Part shown: positions 31,701 to 46,700 of the stretch, piece by piece
How positions within the stretch are numbered: the stretch's first letter is position 1
Layout: each line of letters starts with the position of its first letter
Source of the DNA: Achatina immaculata
Lineage: Eukaryota; Mollusca; Gastropoda; Stylommatophora; Achatinidae
Direction of reading: 5' to 3'
Assembly (NCBI GenBank): GCA_009760885.1
Contig: CM019710.1
Location: forward strand, 3,742,686-3,806,685
DNA: 64,000 bases
Notes under the pieces: generated by a model
Databases searched by the model: none
Seen by the model: the letters and a program-made list of their open reading frames with translations, nothing else
Told to the model about the DNA's origin: nothing
Position numbers and translations under genes: made by a program

Positions 31701-34700
31701 TGCACTTCTTCAAGCCACCCTGCAGGTTAATGCACTTCTTCCACTCAGCCACCCTACAGATTAATGCACTTCTTCCACTCAAGCCACCCTGCAAGTTAAT
31801 GCACTTCTTCCACTCAGCCACCCTACAGATTAATGCACTTCTTCCACTCAAGCCGCCCTGCAAGTTAATGCACTTCTTCCACTCAAGTCACCCTACAGGT
31901 TAATGCACTTCTTCCACTCAAGCCACCCTGCAGGTTAATGCACTTCTTCCAATCAAGCCACCCTGCAGGTTAATGCACTTCTTCCACTCAAGCCACCCTG
32001 CAGGTTAATGCACTTCTTCCACTCAAGCCACCCTACAGGTTAATGCACTTCTTCCACTCAAGCACACTACAGGTTAATGCACTTCTTTCACTCAAGCCAC
32101 CCTACAGGTTAATGCACTTCTTCCACTCAAGTCACCCTATAGGTTAATGCACTTCTTCCACTCAGCCACCCTACAGGTTAATGCACTTCTTCCACTCAAG
32201 CCACCCTACAGGTTAATGCACTTCTTCCACTCAAGCCACCTGACAGGTTAATGCACTTCTTCCTCTCAGGTCACCCTACAGGTTAATGCACTTCTTCCAC
32301 TCAAGCCACCCTACAGGTTAATATAAGGGCTATAAGGTGGGTGAGGAATATGTTCTCCAATCGAGACCTGCACTTCGCTGATGTGGGCTTCAGCGCGCAA
32401 TGTTGATGGATAACCAGATCGAGTTCTGCCAGTTACATCTGTCCTTCCCACTTCAAACCTTTCTACCTGTTCATAAACTTTCCACTGAGCCATGCTGTTT
32501 TTCATTTCTGTACTGAGCCAACACCCTAACAGTTAACATCACTCCCTCTGTCAAAAGAAATCTTGCTATGGCACATTGTTCAACAATGGTACAATCTCAC
32601 AGTGGAGCATTAATGTTTATCTGACCTTAGCTTAAACTAGACTAAGAGCACTGCATAGTGTGTATTCGAACTACCGATCAGCCATTGCAAATGTGTTGTA
32701 TTGCATCAGCTTAGACTCACTATGGTTACTGCATAATTTTCGAACTGCCTTTACTTTATGATTCTCTCTTGCGTATGCTTATATCTGCATCTACAAACAG
32801 TGGAAAATGAATGATCAGTACATATGTACATATACGAGGGGTGACTGATAAGTTCTCTGCATAAGGTACAATGGATTATTTGTGGACAACTTTTTTGGCT
32901 TATTTCTCAACATAGTCTCCCCTTGCAAGTTTATGCACTTAGTCCAGATATCCTGGAGCATACAGATCCCTTCTTTGTAAAAGTCAGCATCTTGTGCCAG
33001 TAGAAAGTGGTCTACAGCATGAATGACATTATCATCTGAAGTAAATTTGCAACCACTGAGGTCTTTTTTGAGTTTGGTAAACAGGTAATAGTCCAAAGGG
33101 GCCAAATCTGGGGAATAAGGAGGATGTTCAAGAATCTGGAAGCCACAATCATGAATGGCAGCCATTGCCACCACCGAATTGTGAAATGGAGCATTGTTTT
33201 GCTGAAAGATGACTCCTCATGTCAATTTCCCTTGATGCTTTTCCTTCAATTTGACCTGTAGTTGCTTCATAAGATTAGTGTAATAGGCCTCAGTGACCAT
33301 TCTGCCCTTCTGAAGATAATCTACCAACAGCACACCTTCTGAATCCCAAAAGATGGAAGCCATCACTTTGCCTACAGACAGAACCACCTTTGCTTTCTTT
33401 GGAGGTGGAGATCTACTGCTTTGACTGTTCTTTGGTTTCTGGTTGAAAATGATGAACGCAAGTCTCATCCATAGTCACAAATTGCTGAAGAAACTTTTCA
33501 GGATCTGTAGAAAAATGGCCAAGATTGTCTCTTGATATGTTGAGACGCTGTCGTTTGTGATCAGCTCCAAGAAATTTCTGGAGCCACTGAGCAGAGACCT
33601 TTGTCATTTGAAGATCATTGTGAATAATGGCATGAACACGTTCCTGGGAGATGCCCAACTCAGTAGCAATGTACCACTCAGTTAGTCGTTGATCCTCCAT
33701 TATTATGTCATGGATTCTGCAGGTAGTTTCATCGGTGGTTACCACTCTCGATCTTCTTGACTCTCCTTTCCATGTTTGAATTGAGCTGCCCATTTCTTCA
33801 CTGTGCTGTAAGAAGGGGCACTCTCTCCTAGAGTCTGTACCATATCCTCATGGATCTCCTTCGATGATAAGCCCTTGATGCAGAGGTAACGAACGACTGC
33901 TTGATGAGAAATTTTATCCATTTTCTCAATTTCTGCAACCCCGTACCAATTTAGTAGCCTGTAAAAAAAAATTGGTTGCAGTTAATTTCTTGAAACTTGG
34001 TGTATAATCTTACATTAACCTGAGCTACAAATGCACCTGATATCAACTGTGCGTTTCAAGTATTTGTACCTTATGCTGAGAACTTATCAATCACCCCTTG
34101 TATATGTATATAAACAATGCTCAGCTTTCTGTGCATCTATGTTTGAAATTTTCAGTTTCATGACAGTAATAATGAGGTTTGCATACAGGAGAGTAAGGAA
34201 GCAGATAGATAAAGACTATCCTAGAAATTCAGCAAATACTTTAGACAGCAGAGAAATAAACGAGGCGCAAAATAAGTCTGATTTGGGAGTCGCAACCCAC
34301 AGATGACATCCCAGTGTCAGGGTCAGCGAACCAGAGCCAACCAAGACCCTGTCCCGCCTCATCACTGGCAGCCCCTGTAACAGGGATCACCTGATTCCCC
34401 GCAGCGATGAAGTCCGTTAAAGCCCTTTTTTTTCAGTTCCCGCTCAGGAACCAAAAAAAAAATAAGGCTGCTATAACCTGCTCCCAATCCGACACAATGC
34501 TGTTCTTCAATATCTTCACTTCATCGGCTACAAGGAACATCAAGTTTGCAATACCAGACAGATAAAAGGAGGAGGAGGAGAGAAATAAAAACAGTTAAAG
34601 AATAATTCAAAACAGAACCCTGGTCTCCAGGATGAGTGAATGCCGAGCCATGAGAATTCAACACACTAACCACTTCGCTACAACGCACCCTTGTTAAAAA

Positions 34701-37700
34701 AAAAAAATGTAAAAATTACCCAGAGGATGAATTCCAGATAACGGTTTATTATAAGCCTCAGATGACTGTGATGCTGGTGATGGTGAAGAAGGATCGTGGT
34801 CTGGTACCGAGATATCATAGCGAAGTTCTGCATATGATATACCTGCAAAATCCACAGCAAACAGCGCACATTATTCTGAATTACATCAAATGATTTCACA
34901 TTATATGAAATTCACACAAAAGCAGCAGAAACAAACCAATCCTATTTCCCAGCATGCCAGTTTATTCACATTATAAAGTAGTACAGAGCTAGTATGAGGT
35001 AGTATAAATCTAATATTGATTGGCTGAGTTGTTAGGTGCTTGATCTACTAGTCTGGCAATACTGGGTTCAAGTCCCAACAGTGGGGGATTTTTTCTGGTA
35101 CCACCATCATTCATTCATTCATTTGCATGTCCCTTGTGGAACTTTGCCTCCCAAACAGCTCTCCTGTAGGCCTCTCGGTTGTGAGCAAGATGGCCTGCTG
35201 CTGCTGTTGCATCCATTTCCAGATCGTCAACGATGTCTTGCAGCCATCTTCGTCTTGGTCTTCCTCTTTTTCTTTTTCCCATTATGTATCCTTCCAATAC
35301 AGTCTTCTCTATGGTACCACCATACCAGAAAAATTACAGGGTCCACCCAGCCCCTAAAAATGGGTACCAGGGAAATCTGTGAAGGTAAATGTAGCCAGGC
35401 GTGATATTGGCCACATCACATTTTCATATGCAGGTCTTGGAAATAAATGGCCTAACACTGTATCCCCAGTGTCTTAACAAGGAATTTTACCTTTATAAAG
35501 TCAGTATTAAGTAACCATTGTAGTTGGCTGCCTGTTCTCATCTCTTGGTTAGATACATTTCTTTTTTCATCACTCTGTCAACTTAACTCTTCCTGTGCCG
35601 CAGAAAAAAACCGCGGACGTTCCCATCCATGCCACACAAAAAGCACGGGTTTTGGTATGAATAGGGGGTATAGTTGTAAAAGTGAATGTACAAAGTATTT
35701 CCACTTTATTATGCATGAAAATAGTTGTAAATGTAAGAAGATTTCATAAATGAAGAGTTTTTTTTAGGAAAAAAGTAGCGTGATGATTTTAGCTGATAAT
35801 TGTGTACTGCTTACCACTGGCGATGCCTAGATGTACAATATTTACCATCGGCGATTTCCAGATCTACTTAAATTTTCGTCCGATCTCATCATATGGTGGC
35901 ATTCTCACTAAAATAATGTCTGAAATAACCTTCTAACTACTTCTCCAGTCCATTTAATAGGTCTAGATGTACTTGGGGTACATTCAGGAACAGTGTTCTG
36001 GTTATACAACATGTCCTTATGCCTCCGAAATCACAATAAATATTTAAATTTCTCAATTAAAAGCATCAATTTCACTCGGTTGTTAGCCATGCTTTGGATT
36101 GAACTATGAAAGGTCACCAGACATGCACAGATAAATCGTGTACAATAAAAAGTTACAATGGTTTTACGCTGCAACGAAACAAACCTTGCTATAACGTCGA
36201 TGGCAGTCACTAGGCTAACAGGAAGATCTCGTTGTGTGGATGGTAGGGAAAGTGTTGATTGGCTTATCAGATTACAGACAGTATTCATGGTTTGCTCTAC
36301 AAGTTTTAGTCTACTTGATATGATATTCATGATATCAACTGCCACAATTTAGAAGATACAGTCTGGTAGCTACTGTATTAATGATATCAACTTGCACAAT
36401 CTAGAAAATATAGTCTGTCAGCTACTGTATTCATGATACTGCCTGGCACAATATTGAAAATATAGTCTGCTAGCTGCTGTATTCATGATATCGACCAGCA
36501 AAGTCTACAAGATAAAGTCTTCTAGCTGCTGTATTCGTGATATCAAGCAGTGAAGTCTACAAGATAAAGTCTGCTAGCTGCATATTCATGATATCAAGCA
36601 GCGAAGTCTACAAGATAAAGTCTGCTAGTTGCTGTATTCGTGATATCAAGCAGCGAAGTCTACAAGATAAAGTCTGCTTGCTGCTATATTCATGATATCA
36701 ACCAGCAAAGTCTACAAGATAAAGTCTGCTAGCTGCTGTATTCATGATATCAACCAGCAAAGTCCACAAGACAAAATCTGCTAGATGCCGTATTCATGAT
36801 CTCAACTGGCAACAATCTAGAAGATACTGTCTGCTAGCTTCAAATATCAAGTAGCAAAGTCTCAAAACTGAAAATTTCTGTTCTGATCTTTTACCTATTA
36901 GCTGTGTGAACCCCTTGTTGCAGTGGTAGAGTGTAACGCCCACACACAAAACACTGCAAGTTCAATCCTTGATAGGGTAATTTTTCTTTCTTTTTTCCTT
37001 TTTTTTCCCCCCTCATAATACAAAGATTGCAAGTTTTAAATTTAAAAAAAAAAACAAAACATATTTTCAGTTCCTATCTCATCATTTTTTGTGTGGGTTA
37101 CAACTAGTGTTTAAAAGTGTACACAGAGCCTCCCACCTGATGTTGTACTGCTGCTCTGATGTGCGGTTCTAACACAAGGGCTGCTCTGCTCTTGGGCCCT
37201 AAATGTGTTTTCTGTAGGAGGTGGGGCCGGTGGAAGCTGCCGTCTGAAATCAATTCCAAAATGGAGCATTTTAAAACGCAAGTTAAAAACAAAGAAAAAA
37301 AAAGATATAAGACATATTTTGGGTTTGTCATGAGAAGACAGAAGTCAGAGCATTTGATAATCATTTGGAAAACTCAATGGAAAAAGAGGAAGACAGAAAA
37401 CAAAGAGAGTAAGAAAGACAGGGAGAAAACAAAGAAAGGAAGAGACTGACTGATTATCTTTATTTCAAAAGGGTTAAGAATTGGGCACGCAGGCCCGTCT
37501 GACATTCTGCCCTTTATCATACAACTTTCACTCTGTTTCAGACAATCTACAAATATGCTGCTCATATAACAAACACAATTAACAATAAAGTAACTACATA
37601 TGCATAAAATGACTAACTATATACACATATAAATGACTGACTGCATACAGATATAAATGACTGACTACATACACATATAAATGACTACCTAGATACACAT

Positions 37701-40700
37701 ATATATGACTATCTATGAGAGAGAGAAAACAGGAAGACAGAAAACAAAGAGAGTAATACACAGAAAACAAAGAGAGTAATACACAGAAAACAAAGAGAGT
37801 AATACACAGAAAACAAAGAGAGTAATACACAGAAAACAAAGAGAGTAATACACAGAAAACAAAGAGAGTAATACACAGAAAACAAAGAGAGTAATACACA
37901 GAAAACAAAGTAAGAAACACAGCAAGAAAAATAAGTTTATCAAGTGGCACCTGAAAAGAAAAGTGCCAGATCTGATTTTTAAAAAAAAAACCATGGGCCA
38001 CACAAAAACAAACAAAAACAAAAAAAAACAACAGAAAATCAAGTCTCAATATACTGCAGCGGTGTAGTCTAGCACTTAGTGCACATGCCTGCTAATCACA
38101 CAGCTTCTGATTCAATTCAAATGCAAATGGAGTAGAAATTTTTTTTTTTAGCCCATTCTGTGCTGGGGTCAACTCATTCTCAAGAAATGTGTACCTGGGG
38201 GTTTCCTTGAAGGAAAAAAAAAAACAAATAAAAAAGCAGTGCAAGGACAGGTGCTGGCACCCCTACCTCACAAGGCTGTAGTGGCCTAGAAATGTGAAGG
38301 CACCAAGACTTCACACTCCTGCAGCATGAACAAATCAGAGGACACAACTGTGTAACAAAGTCTCAATACATGGACTGGGCATGTGTTACTTTTATGTTAG
38401 GCAGCATCAGGCATGCGAGTTCTGCCCTCGGATGTCATTTATTTTTCCTCAATATTTCCACTGATTTATATATACAGATATATATATATATTTGTCTGAA
38501 TCTTCTTCTATAAACCATGGTTCTAACCTCATCATCATCATCAGGTGGCGTGTCGAATGGCGTTGGCTATTATGCTTCTCCAGAGTACTTGATCCTTCAT
38601 GCAGGCCATTAGCTCAGATGGTGATCTCCTCTCACACTATCCCATCAGACTGTCCAGTTCATCATTTCTCTCTGTCTGTCTTCTTCTGGCTCTTATTCCT
38701 TTTATTTTTCCTAACCTTAGACATTTAGATTTATTGTCTAGATAAACTGTGCAGTCTTTAGGAAATCATGCTTTCCATCCCGAAGTTTGTCTTGCAGTGA
38801 AGCTCCTTGCCACTGGAGGCTTCTTGGTAGGGGAGGCAGAGCTGTAGGACATGCTCTATAGTCTGGATACCTGTTTCACACGTGCGATAAGGGCATTGTG
38901 ACAGGCTGAGGCAGTACAGGTGTGCTCACATGTGACAGGCTGAGGCAGTACAGGTGTGCCCACATGTGACAAGCTAAGGCAGTAAAGGTGTGCCAACATG
39001 TGACAAGCTAAGGCAGTAAAGGTGTGCCAACATGTGACAAGCTAAGGCAGTACAGGTGTGCCAACATGTGACAAGCTAAGGCAGTACAGGTGTGCCAACA
39101 TGTGACAAGCTAAGGCAGTACAGGTGTGCCAATATGTGACAGGCTAAGGCAGTACAGGTATGCCCACATGTGACAGGCCAAGGCAGTACAGGTGTGCCAA
39201 CATGTGACAGGCTAAGGCAGTACAGTAGTTGGCAGTGTCCCCATGTGTAGTCTGAAGATGGTGGTTTGTTTTTTTTTGTATGTGGGATTTGTCGGAATAA
39301 AATGTTAATATGCCACAGGAGGACTTGCTTCAGCTTATAAACATTCACTTATAAGTTACATATACAACAATGAGAACTTGAAAATTCGTGTGTTGGATTC
39401 AGAGTGACATAGTCTATGTAACAATACATGATAAAAGGCAATTTCACAGTTCAATAAAGTTTACGTAGTTTTAAGAAAAAAAAAATCGTATGTTCATTTC
39501 ACTCCCTATCATTTATAACATATCACTGTTCTCATATAATCACTATAATATAAAAGGCAATTTCACAGTTCAATAAAGTTTACGTAGTTTTAAGAAAAAA
39601 AAATCGTATGTTCATTTCACTCCCTATCATTTATAACATATCACTGTTCTCATATAATCACTGCTTGTATACCTTGGTAGTTTTGGAGATGTGCTGGGTG
39701 AGCTGAATGGAGAAACTGTTCTTGGTGGCACAGGAGGTGGTACGTCAGTATTTTGATATCCTATCCTCTTTGCCAGGACTGGCGAGTCAAAGCTCCCATC
39801 TTGAAGCTGAATGAAAATAAGAGAAGTGGACAAACAGGCGATAAAGTGTTATTTCTTATAGTCCTTGATGTTACACGTTAAGTGAAAGCCATTAACAATG
39901 CACATTCTTTACTTATCATATTGCCGGCATAGCTAAACATGATTATGCTAGACTGGTATTCTACAGTTCAGAAGAGGCAATAGAGATCCAACAGAAGAAG
40001 ATGTTCAACAAAATAAGAAAAGTTTCAACAGAAGATGAGATTCAACAGAACAAAAAGAGCCTTGATAGAAGAAGAGAAGTTCAACGGAAAGAGAGATCCA
40101 ACACAAGAAAAGGTCCAACAGAAGGTCTAATAGAAAAAAGTAACAATAGCAATTTCAACAGCAGAAGAAGACAAAAGAAGAAGAGCCCCAATAGGATAAA
40201 AAGAAACAGATCAAACAGAAATAGAAACAAAAGATTTTTTCCCTCTTCTATCTCCCTGGAACTATGAGCTGGTGTTCTTGGCAGGCGATGTGGTGAAGAT
40301 GTTGAAGCACGGCACTGTGTTGGATTGGGAGCGGGTCACGGCATTTATTATTTTTTCAGTCCCTGAGTGCAGATTAAAAAAAGGCTGGGGGGTGTGTAAT
40401 ACTTCTTAGCAGACTCCACCGCCATGGGGACTATGGTGATCCCTGTCCTGTTAGCCAGGCTGGGTGGGTTACCAACAAAGGTGGGACAGCGTCTTGGTCA
40501 GCTATGGTTCACCAACCCTGATGCTAGCATGTCAGCCTTGGGCCATTAACTGCATAAACGGACAATGTTTTCGTCCCCAAACTAAAGTGCAAAAAAAAAA
40601 AAAACAACAAAGATCCAACAGAAGCAGAAACAAAAGAGATACCATAAAAGCAGAAGAAGAAGAAAAACTCAAGATCTGGTATCTCCGTCAGCCTTGGCTG

Positions 40701-43700
40701 TAAAGGCTGGATCAAATCCCCACTCATCACCTCCCACACACCAACATTTCTCACTACAGCAAAGGAGCTTGCACATTCCAGATGCCGAGACCCCTCCTTC
40801 GTGAGACACACTGGAGCACTTGCTGGTGTGCGCACCACTGGTAATCCTTGAACATTCTAACAAATTTTTTTTAATGGTTCTCACTGGCACAACAGAGTTC
40901 ATGCACTGTTAACAAGAGGAGGCTGGAGCACCTACAGACTTGCACATGTACAAAGACGATAATCTTTCATGTAATCCATCTTCCTGCTTGTATGCTCTGG
41001 ACCTCTCCCTTTTGCAGTATATTTTCAGTACAAACTGCAAAAAGGGAGTGGGGCTGGAGGATGAAGATGATGTCCATTTTGGTGATTAGTAACCTAGAGC
41101 TGATATGCTGGCACTAGGGTTGGTGAACCACAGCTAAGACCCTGATCCCACCTCTATGTCTTTACCCCTTCCAGTAACAGGATTAGCCTGGCTTATGGTG
41201 CAAGGATCACCACAGTCCCCCCATGGCAGCGGCAGCTGCACCCAGGACCTGAAAAAAAAAAAACCCGCCATGGCCCACTCCCAAAGCTGATACGACGCTG
41301 TACCTCAACACCTTCACAGCACTGGCTGCAAAAGAACACCGGCTCGCAGTTTCTGGGAGATTACAGAAGAAGAAGACTGTAAAATTTATATGCTCAAAAC
41401 TGTAGAAAACAGTGCCAGAAATATACATAAAAGGTAAGGCAGAGGTGGATGGTTCAGTTTTACAAAACGACTGAGGGAGAGAGGAAAAGTGAGAAAAAAC
41501 ACAAACAGCAGAAAATATGAATAAGGTGAGAATGCATAAATGAAATAATATACAACACAGAATATTTCAGAGCCAGCTTTTTTCAACAACTACATAAAAG
41601 AACGGCACAACACATAAATAAAAGGAAGAAAAAATGGAAAACTTAGCTTTGTGTCACCCAGCATTCCCCCCCCCACCCCCCCTCAAGGTGCATTTGTTCA
41701 ATTCTGTACTAGGAGGATGCCAAAAGAGTATGGATCAATATGGACCCTGCTGTTAGAAGAAAGTACAAAGGAAAGAGGAAATGAGGCCACGGACAAAATG
41801 GAAACAAACAGCTGAAACCAAGATGCGAGATGGTTAATCTTCTAGCAACCGAACCTGGCAAAGCAAAGATAATTTGCTGTTGCTCTGTAAGCTGCCACAA
41901 AAACATACAGCAGGTCAAAACAAAGATGGAAAAAAAAAAAAAAAAGTATATCGACGGTCAGTCATGTTGCTCCATACCTCCTCCTCATCAATATCCTGCA
42001 TTGGGGATTTTGCAGAAGAAGCTTTCACTACCTTACTTTCATCAAAAGGGTCCACTATAACCTGCTCAGTTCCTTTGATTTCACATCGGCACCAAGGGCA
42101 ACCTTGACCATCTGAGTCCTGCAACATAAATTTTTAAATGTCAATCATTTTGGTCTTGAGGGGACAGCAGGACACACTGTGTAAATGTATGGGACACAGA
42201 GTGTAAATGTATGGGACACACTGTGTAAATGTATGGGACACACTGTGTAACTGTATGGGACACACTGTGTAAATGTACGGGACACACTGTGTAAATGTAT
42301 GGGACACAGTGTAAATGTATGGGACACACTGTGTAAATGTATGGGACACAGAGTGTAAATGTATGGGACACACCATGTAAATATATAGTGTAGTTTGCAA
42401 AAAACCAGTATTCCATGGAGTGACATTACTAACACAGAAGCACAATAAAGGCAAAATATTTATACAACACAGTTCAACACATTTAATGACACATCTACCA
42501 AACATCAACATGACTGGGCAGCATATATCTTGAGAAAATGCTAAACATATCTTAGTGATCAAAACAAAATGGTAAGTATATCTTAGTGATCAAAACAAAA
42601 TGGCAAGCGTATCTTAGTGTTCAAAACAGTCTCAAAATATAATGAAAAATCACACATATCACTGACTGCATAATACACTCATTTATGGTTACTGAATGTC
42701 CGACTGAAAAAAAACAATACGGTATGAATATCAATACAGTAACACAACAGCCAAGGACTGCACAAAACAACATCACAGTAACACAACAACCCAAGACTCT
42801 ACACAAAACATCATTATCTGATAGGAAAGGAAGACTCCAACATCTATTTACAATGGCAAAAGCAAAGACTTCATAACACTCTCACTATATTTTTCTTCCA
42901 AAACAACCATCAGAACAAACAAGTCAGGCAAGTCATGCCAAAAAAAAAAAAAGATAAAATTAAGTTTTCTTCTAAACAGGCTCCACCACTCCCCCAATGA
43001 AATGAGTTACTCAGTCACATCTGGGACTGGGGGCAAATTAGTGGTCTCAGGATACCAAACACACACACCTCTCTGAGGCCAAGCAAAGGAACTACACACC
43101 TCTCTGAGGTCAAGCAAAGGAACTATACACCTCTCTGAGGCCAAGCAAAGGAACTATACACCTCTCTGAGGCCAAGCAAAGGAACTACACACCTCTCTGA
43201 GGCCAAGCAAAGGAACTACACACCTCTCTGAGGCCAAGCAAAGGAACTACACACCTCTCTGAGGCCAAGCAACGGAACTAGATAGTGTTTGTGATAGCAC
43301 ACTCTCTATCTCTTTATGTAGTGTAGTGTGGACCAAGATGAAGTATTCATTAGGGAAGATGATGAAGATAGACAGAGAGGTATGGTTCAGTTTTTAACAA
43401 AAAAATAGAGTGAGGAAAGTGGGTAGAAACAAGAATGACAGAAAGTAACATGAGCATACATAAATGAAGAAAATATAACAATCCAATATTTTGGCAAAAG
43501 TCTTTTTTTTTCACAGATCACTGTGGAGACAGCGTGGAGCCAGTGTCAAGGCTGTGGAGCCAGTGTCAGGGCTCTGAAGTAAGAGTCAGGGCTGTGGAGC
43601 CAGTGTCAGAGCTATGAAGTAAGAGTCAGGGCTGTGAAGCCAATGTCACAGTTCTGAAGTCAGACAGAGGGCTTTAAAGTCAGAGTCAGGGCCATGGAGT

Positions 43701-46700
43701 GGAGTGTTGTGGAGTCTGGCTTGGTAAGGTCAAAGTTGAAGTTGCCAGAAGTTTACCATTTATGGTAGGGCTGGAAATTTGGAAAAACAGAACAGCCAAA
43801 ATCAGAAGCAATTCTTGGTGGAAATACTTGGTCTTTGATGTCTAATTCTTCTGATCTCAAAGCTTACAAATTTTCACTCATTCCCCCCCCCTCCCACTTG
43901 TGCCAAGTAGTAGAATATGCAGCTCTTTTTCAGTCTGGTTTGTATTATGGTACAGCATCTGAGTGGCAAAGTGGTTAGTGCAATACTCTCTCATGACGAA
44001 GGCTGGGGGTTCGAATCCGGGCGGAGGTGCCCCAGTCACCCAGCTGTAGAACTAGGTATCCGACTTCTTCTGGGGTTGGGGAAGGAAAGGCGGCCAGGCA
44101 TGATACTGACCAAATCACCCTCTATTGTGCTGACAGTTCAAGGAAAATATGGGCACTAACACCATATCCCTATGTGCCGCTAAGGCATGACAGGATTATC
44201 TTTACCTTTATATGCAACGGAAGAATTTGGTTGGTAGACAGTATTTTTAAAGATCATTAACTCTTCCCATGCCATCGTCGCTATAGTGCTAACTTCCGGT
44301 TACTGAGTTGCGTGCCATAGTTGTTATAGTGACAATTCATTTGTTTCAATAAAACAACCGGTGTAATATTTAGATTATACATATTTCGTCCGCGTTTCCA
44401 GTGACACTTTTCAAAATTGTGAAAGAGTCCTTAGTTACGACCGATGCTGAGCGAGAAAAAGGAAGAGAAACATCGAAAATTTTCAATTTTTGATGATGTA
44501 GATAGGGGTATGGACATGGCCTGTGACCACCCACTGCTCTTGAATATATCCCAAGTAGATCTAGACATCTTTAGACGACTGGAGAAGTAGTTAGTAGGAT
44601 ATTTCAGACATTAATTTAGCGAGAATGCAACATAGAATCACAATACGAGATCGACAAGTAGATCTAGACATCTCAGATGGTAAGTAGTGTAGATCTAGAC
44701 CTAGCCAATGGTGAGTTGGGCACAATCATTGTCTAAAAACATCACATTACTTCTTTTTTCCTAAAAAACTCTGCATTTATGAAATTTTCATATATTTAGT
44801 TATACTTTGAAACATAATAAGTACCTGGAAGTACAAGTAAATACTGTTTTCCATTCCATTTTACAACTATACCCCCTAACATATCAAGATCTGCGCTTTT
44901 ATTCCAGCACCAACTGAACGTCCGCGTTTCTTCCTATAGGCACAGGAAGAGTTAATGCACTGCAGTTCAGTAAGTGGCCACTCCCTGGGAACAACTGTGT
45001 TAAGAGCACACTTAGCATAGTCTTTGTGAGACAGGGAACACAGATCTGATTGCTTAAAAACTCTGACCTACTTCTGTAGCCCAGATACCTGTAGCAATCA
45101 ACACTAATGCCAGGATGGTGGATGGATAGGGATATGGAGATCACCAGCAGGGATGAGGAAAATCTGATGTGAAACCAATGAATCTAAGGCGTGACACAGC
45201 TATGGGTCTCTACAACAATGGCCACCAGAATGAGGTAAACAAACCAAAGAAACATCAGACTATAGGTGGTGGGGAATGGATATTGCTGAAGCACTCATCG
45301 GATTCCTCATCCCAAAGTCTCTGTGGAATTATCTCAAAGCCACTGGGCCTGATGTGTAGAAGGGGCTTAAGCACAGCCACCAGAGAGTGGTAAACAAACA
45401 GGTCAGCCTACACCATTGTCTTCATGGCAGTCCGAGCAAGACCACAGTCTGCCCTAGCAAGGAAAGGTGCTGAAGTCAGATGTACCCAGCCAGAAGGCAC
45501 ATTACAAAAATCAGGGTAACACGCATTACCACTAAATGCGTACGAAGAAGAAGAAGAAATAGTTGGCTATCAGTTGGTGGAAACATGTCTTTTATACAGA
45601 AGAAAGGCCTCCAGGACTTGTATGGTGACCTTGACAGCCCAAGACAAAAGGGTGGCATTTTTCAAAGATATCCAAGCTGACGCCTGAAGGCTGGGGGTTC
45701 GAATCCGGGCGGAGGTGCCCCAGTCACCCAGCTGTAGAACTAGGTATCCGACTTCTTCTGGGGTTGGGGAAGGAAAGGCGGCCAGGCATGATACTGACCA
45801 AATCACCCTCTATTGTGCTGACAGTTCAAGGAAAATATGGGCACTAACACCATATCCCTATGTGCCGCTAAGGCATGACAGGATTATCTTTACCTTTATA
45901 TGCAACGGAAGAATTTGGTTGGTAGACAGTATTTTTAAAGATCATTAACTCTTCCCATGCCATCGTCGCTATAGTGCTAACTTCCGGTTACTGAGTTGCG
46001 TGCCATAGTTGTTATAGTGACAATTCATTTGTTTCAATAAAACAACCGGTGTAATATTTAGATTATACATATTTCGTCCGCGTTTCCAGTGACACTTTTC
46101 AAAATTGTGAAAGAGTCCTTAGTTACGACCGATGCTGAGCGAGAAAAAGGAAGAGAAACATCGAAAATTTTCAATTTTTGATGATGTAGATAGGGGTATG
46201 GACATGGCCTGTGACCACCCACTGCTCTTGAATATATCCCAAGTAGATCTAGACATCTTTAGACGACTGGAGAAGTAGTTAGTAGGATATTTCAGACATT
46301 AATTTAGCGAGAATGCAACATAGAATCACAATACGAGATCGACAAGTAGATCTAGACATCTCAGATGGTAAGTAGTGTAGATCTAGACCTAGCCAATGGT
46401 GAGTTGGGCACAATCATTGTCTAAAAACATCACATTACTTCTTTTTTCCTAAAAAACTCTGCATTTATGAAATTTTCATATATTTAGTTATACTTTGAAA
46501 CATAATAAGTACCTGGAAGTACAAGTAAATACTGTTTTCCATTCCATTTTACAACTATACCCCCTAACATATCAAGATCTGCGCTTTTATTCCAGCACCA
46601 ACTGAACGTCCGCGTTTCTTCCTACGGACACAGGAAGAGTTAAAGCACTGCAGTTCAGTAGGTGGCCACTCCCTTGGAACAACTGTGTTAAGAGCACACT

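Noticed and set aside
31095..31903. Open frames across the 31-bp and 35-bp arrays
   Set aside because: Repeat artefacts lying in Cbl intron 10.
37594..38049. A 151-codon - strand frame rich in Phe/Leu/Cys ([16 protein letters not shown] repeats), looking like a membrane protein
   Set aside because: It is the translation of the 23-bp and 24-bp arrays plus an A-run; purely repeat derived.
42134..42562. Open frames of [18 protein letters not shown] repeats in all three - strand frames
   Set aside because: A 22-bp array without stops gives open frames in every register. It is intronic to Cbl.
43960..44035. Possible tRNA gene (gggttcgaatcc B box)
   Set aside because: SINE head; the second copy at 45686 lacks half of it because of the segmental duplication.
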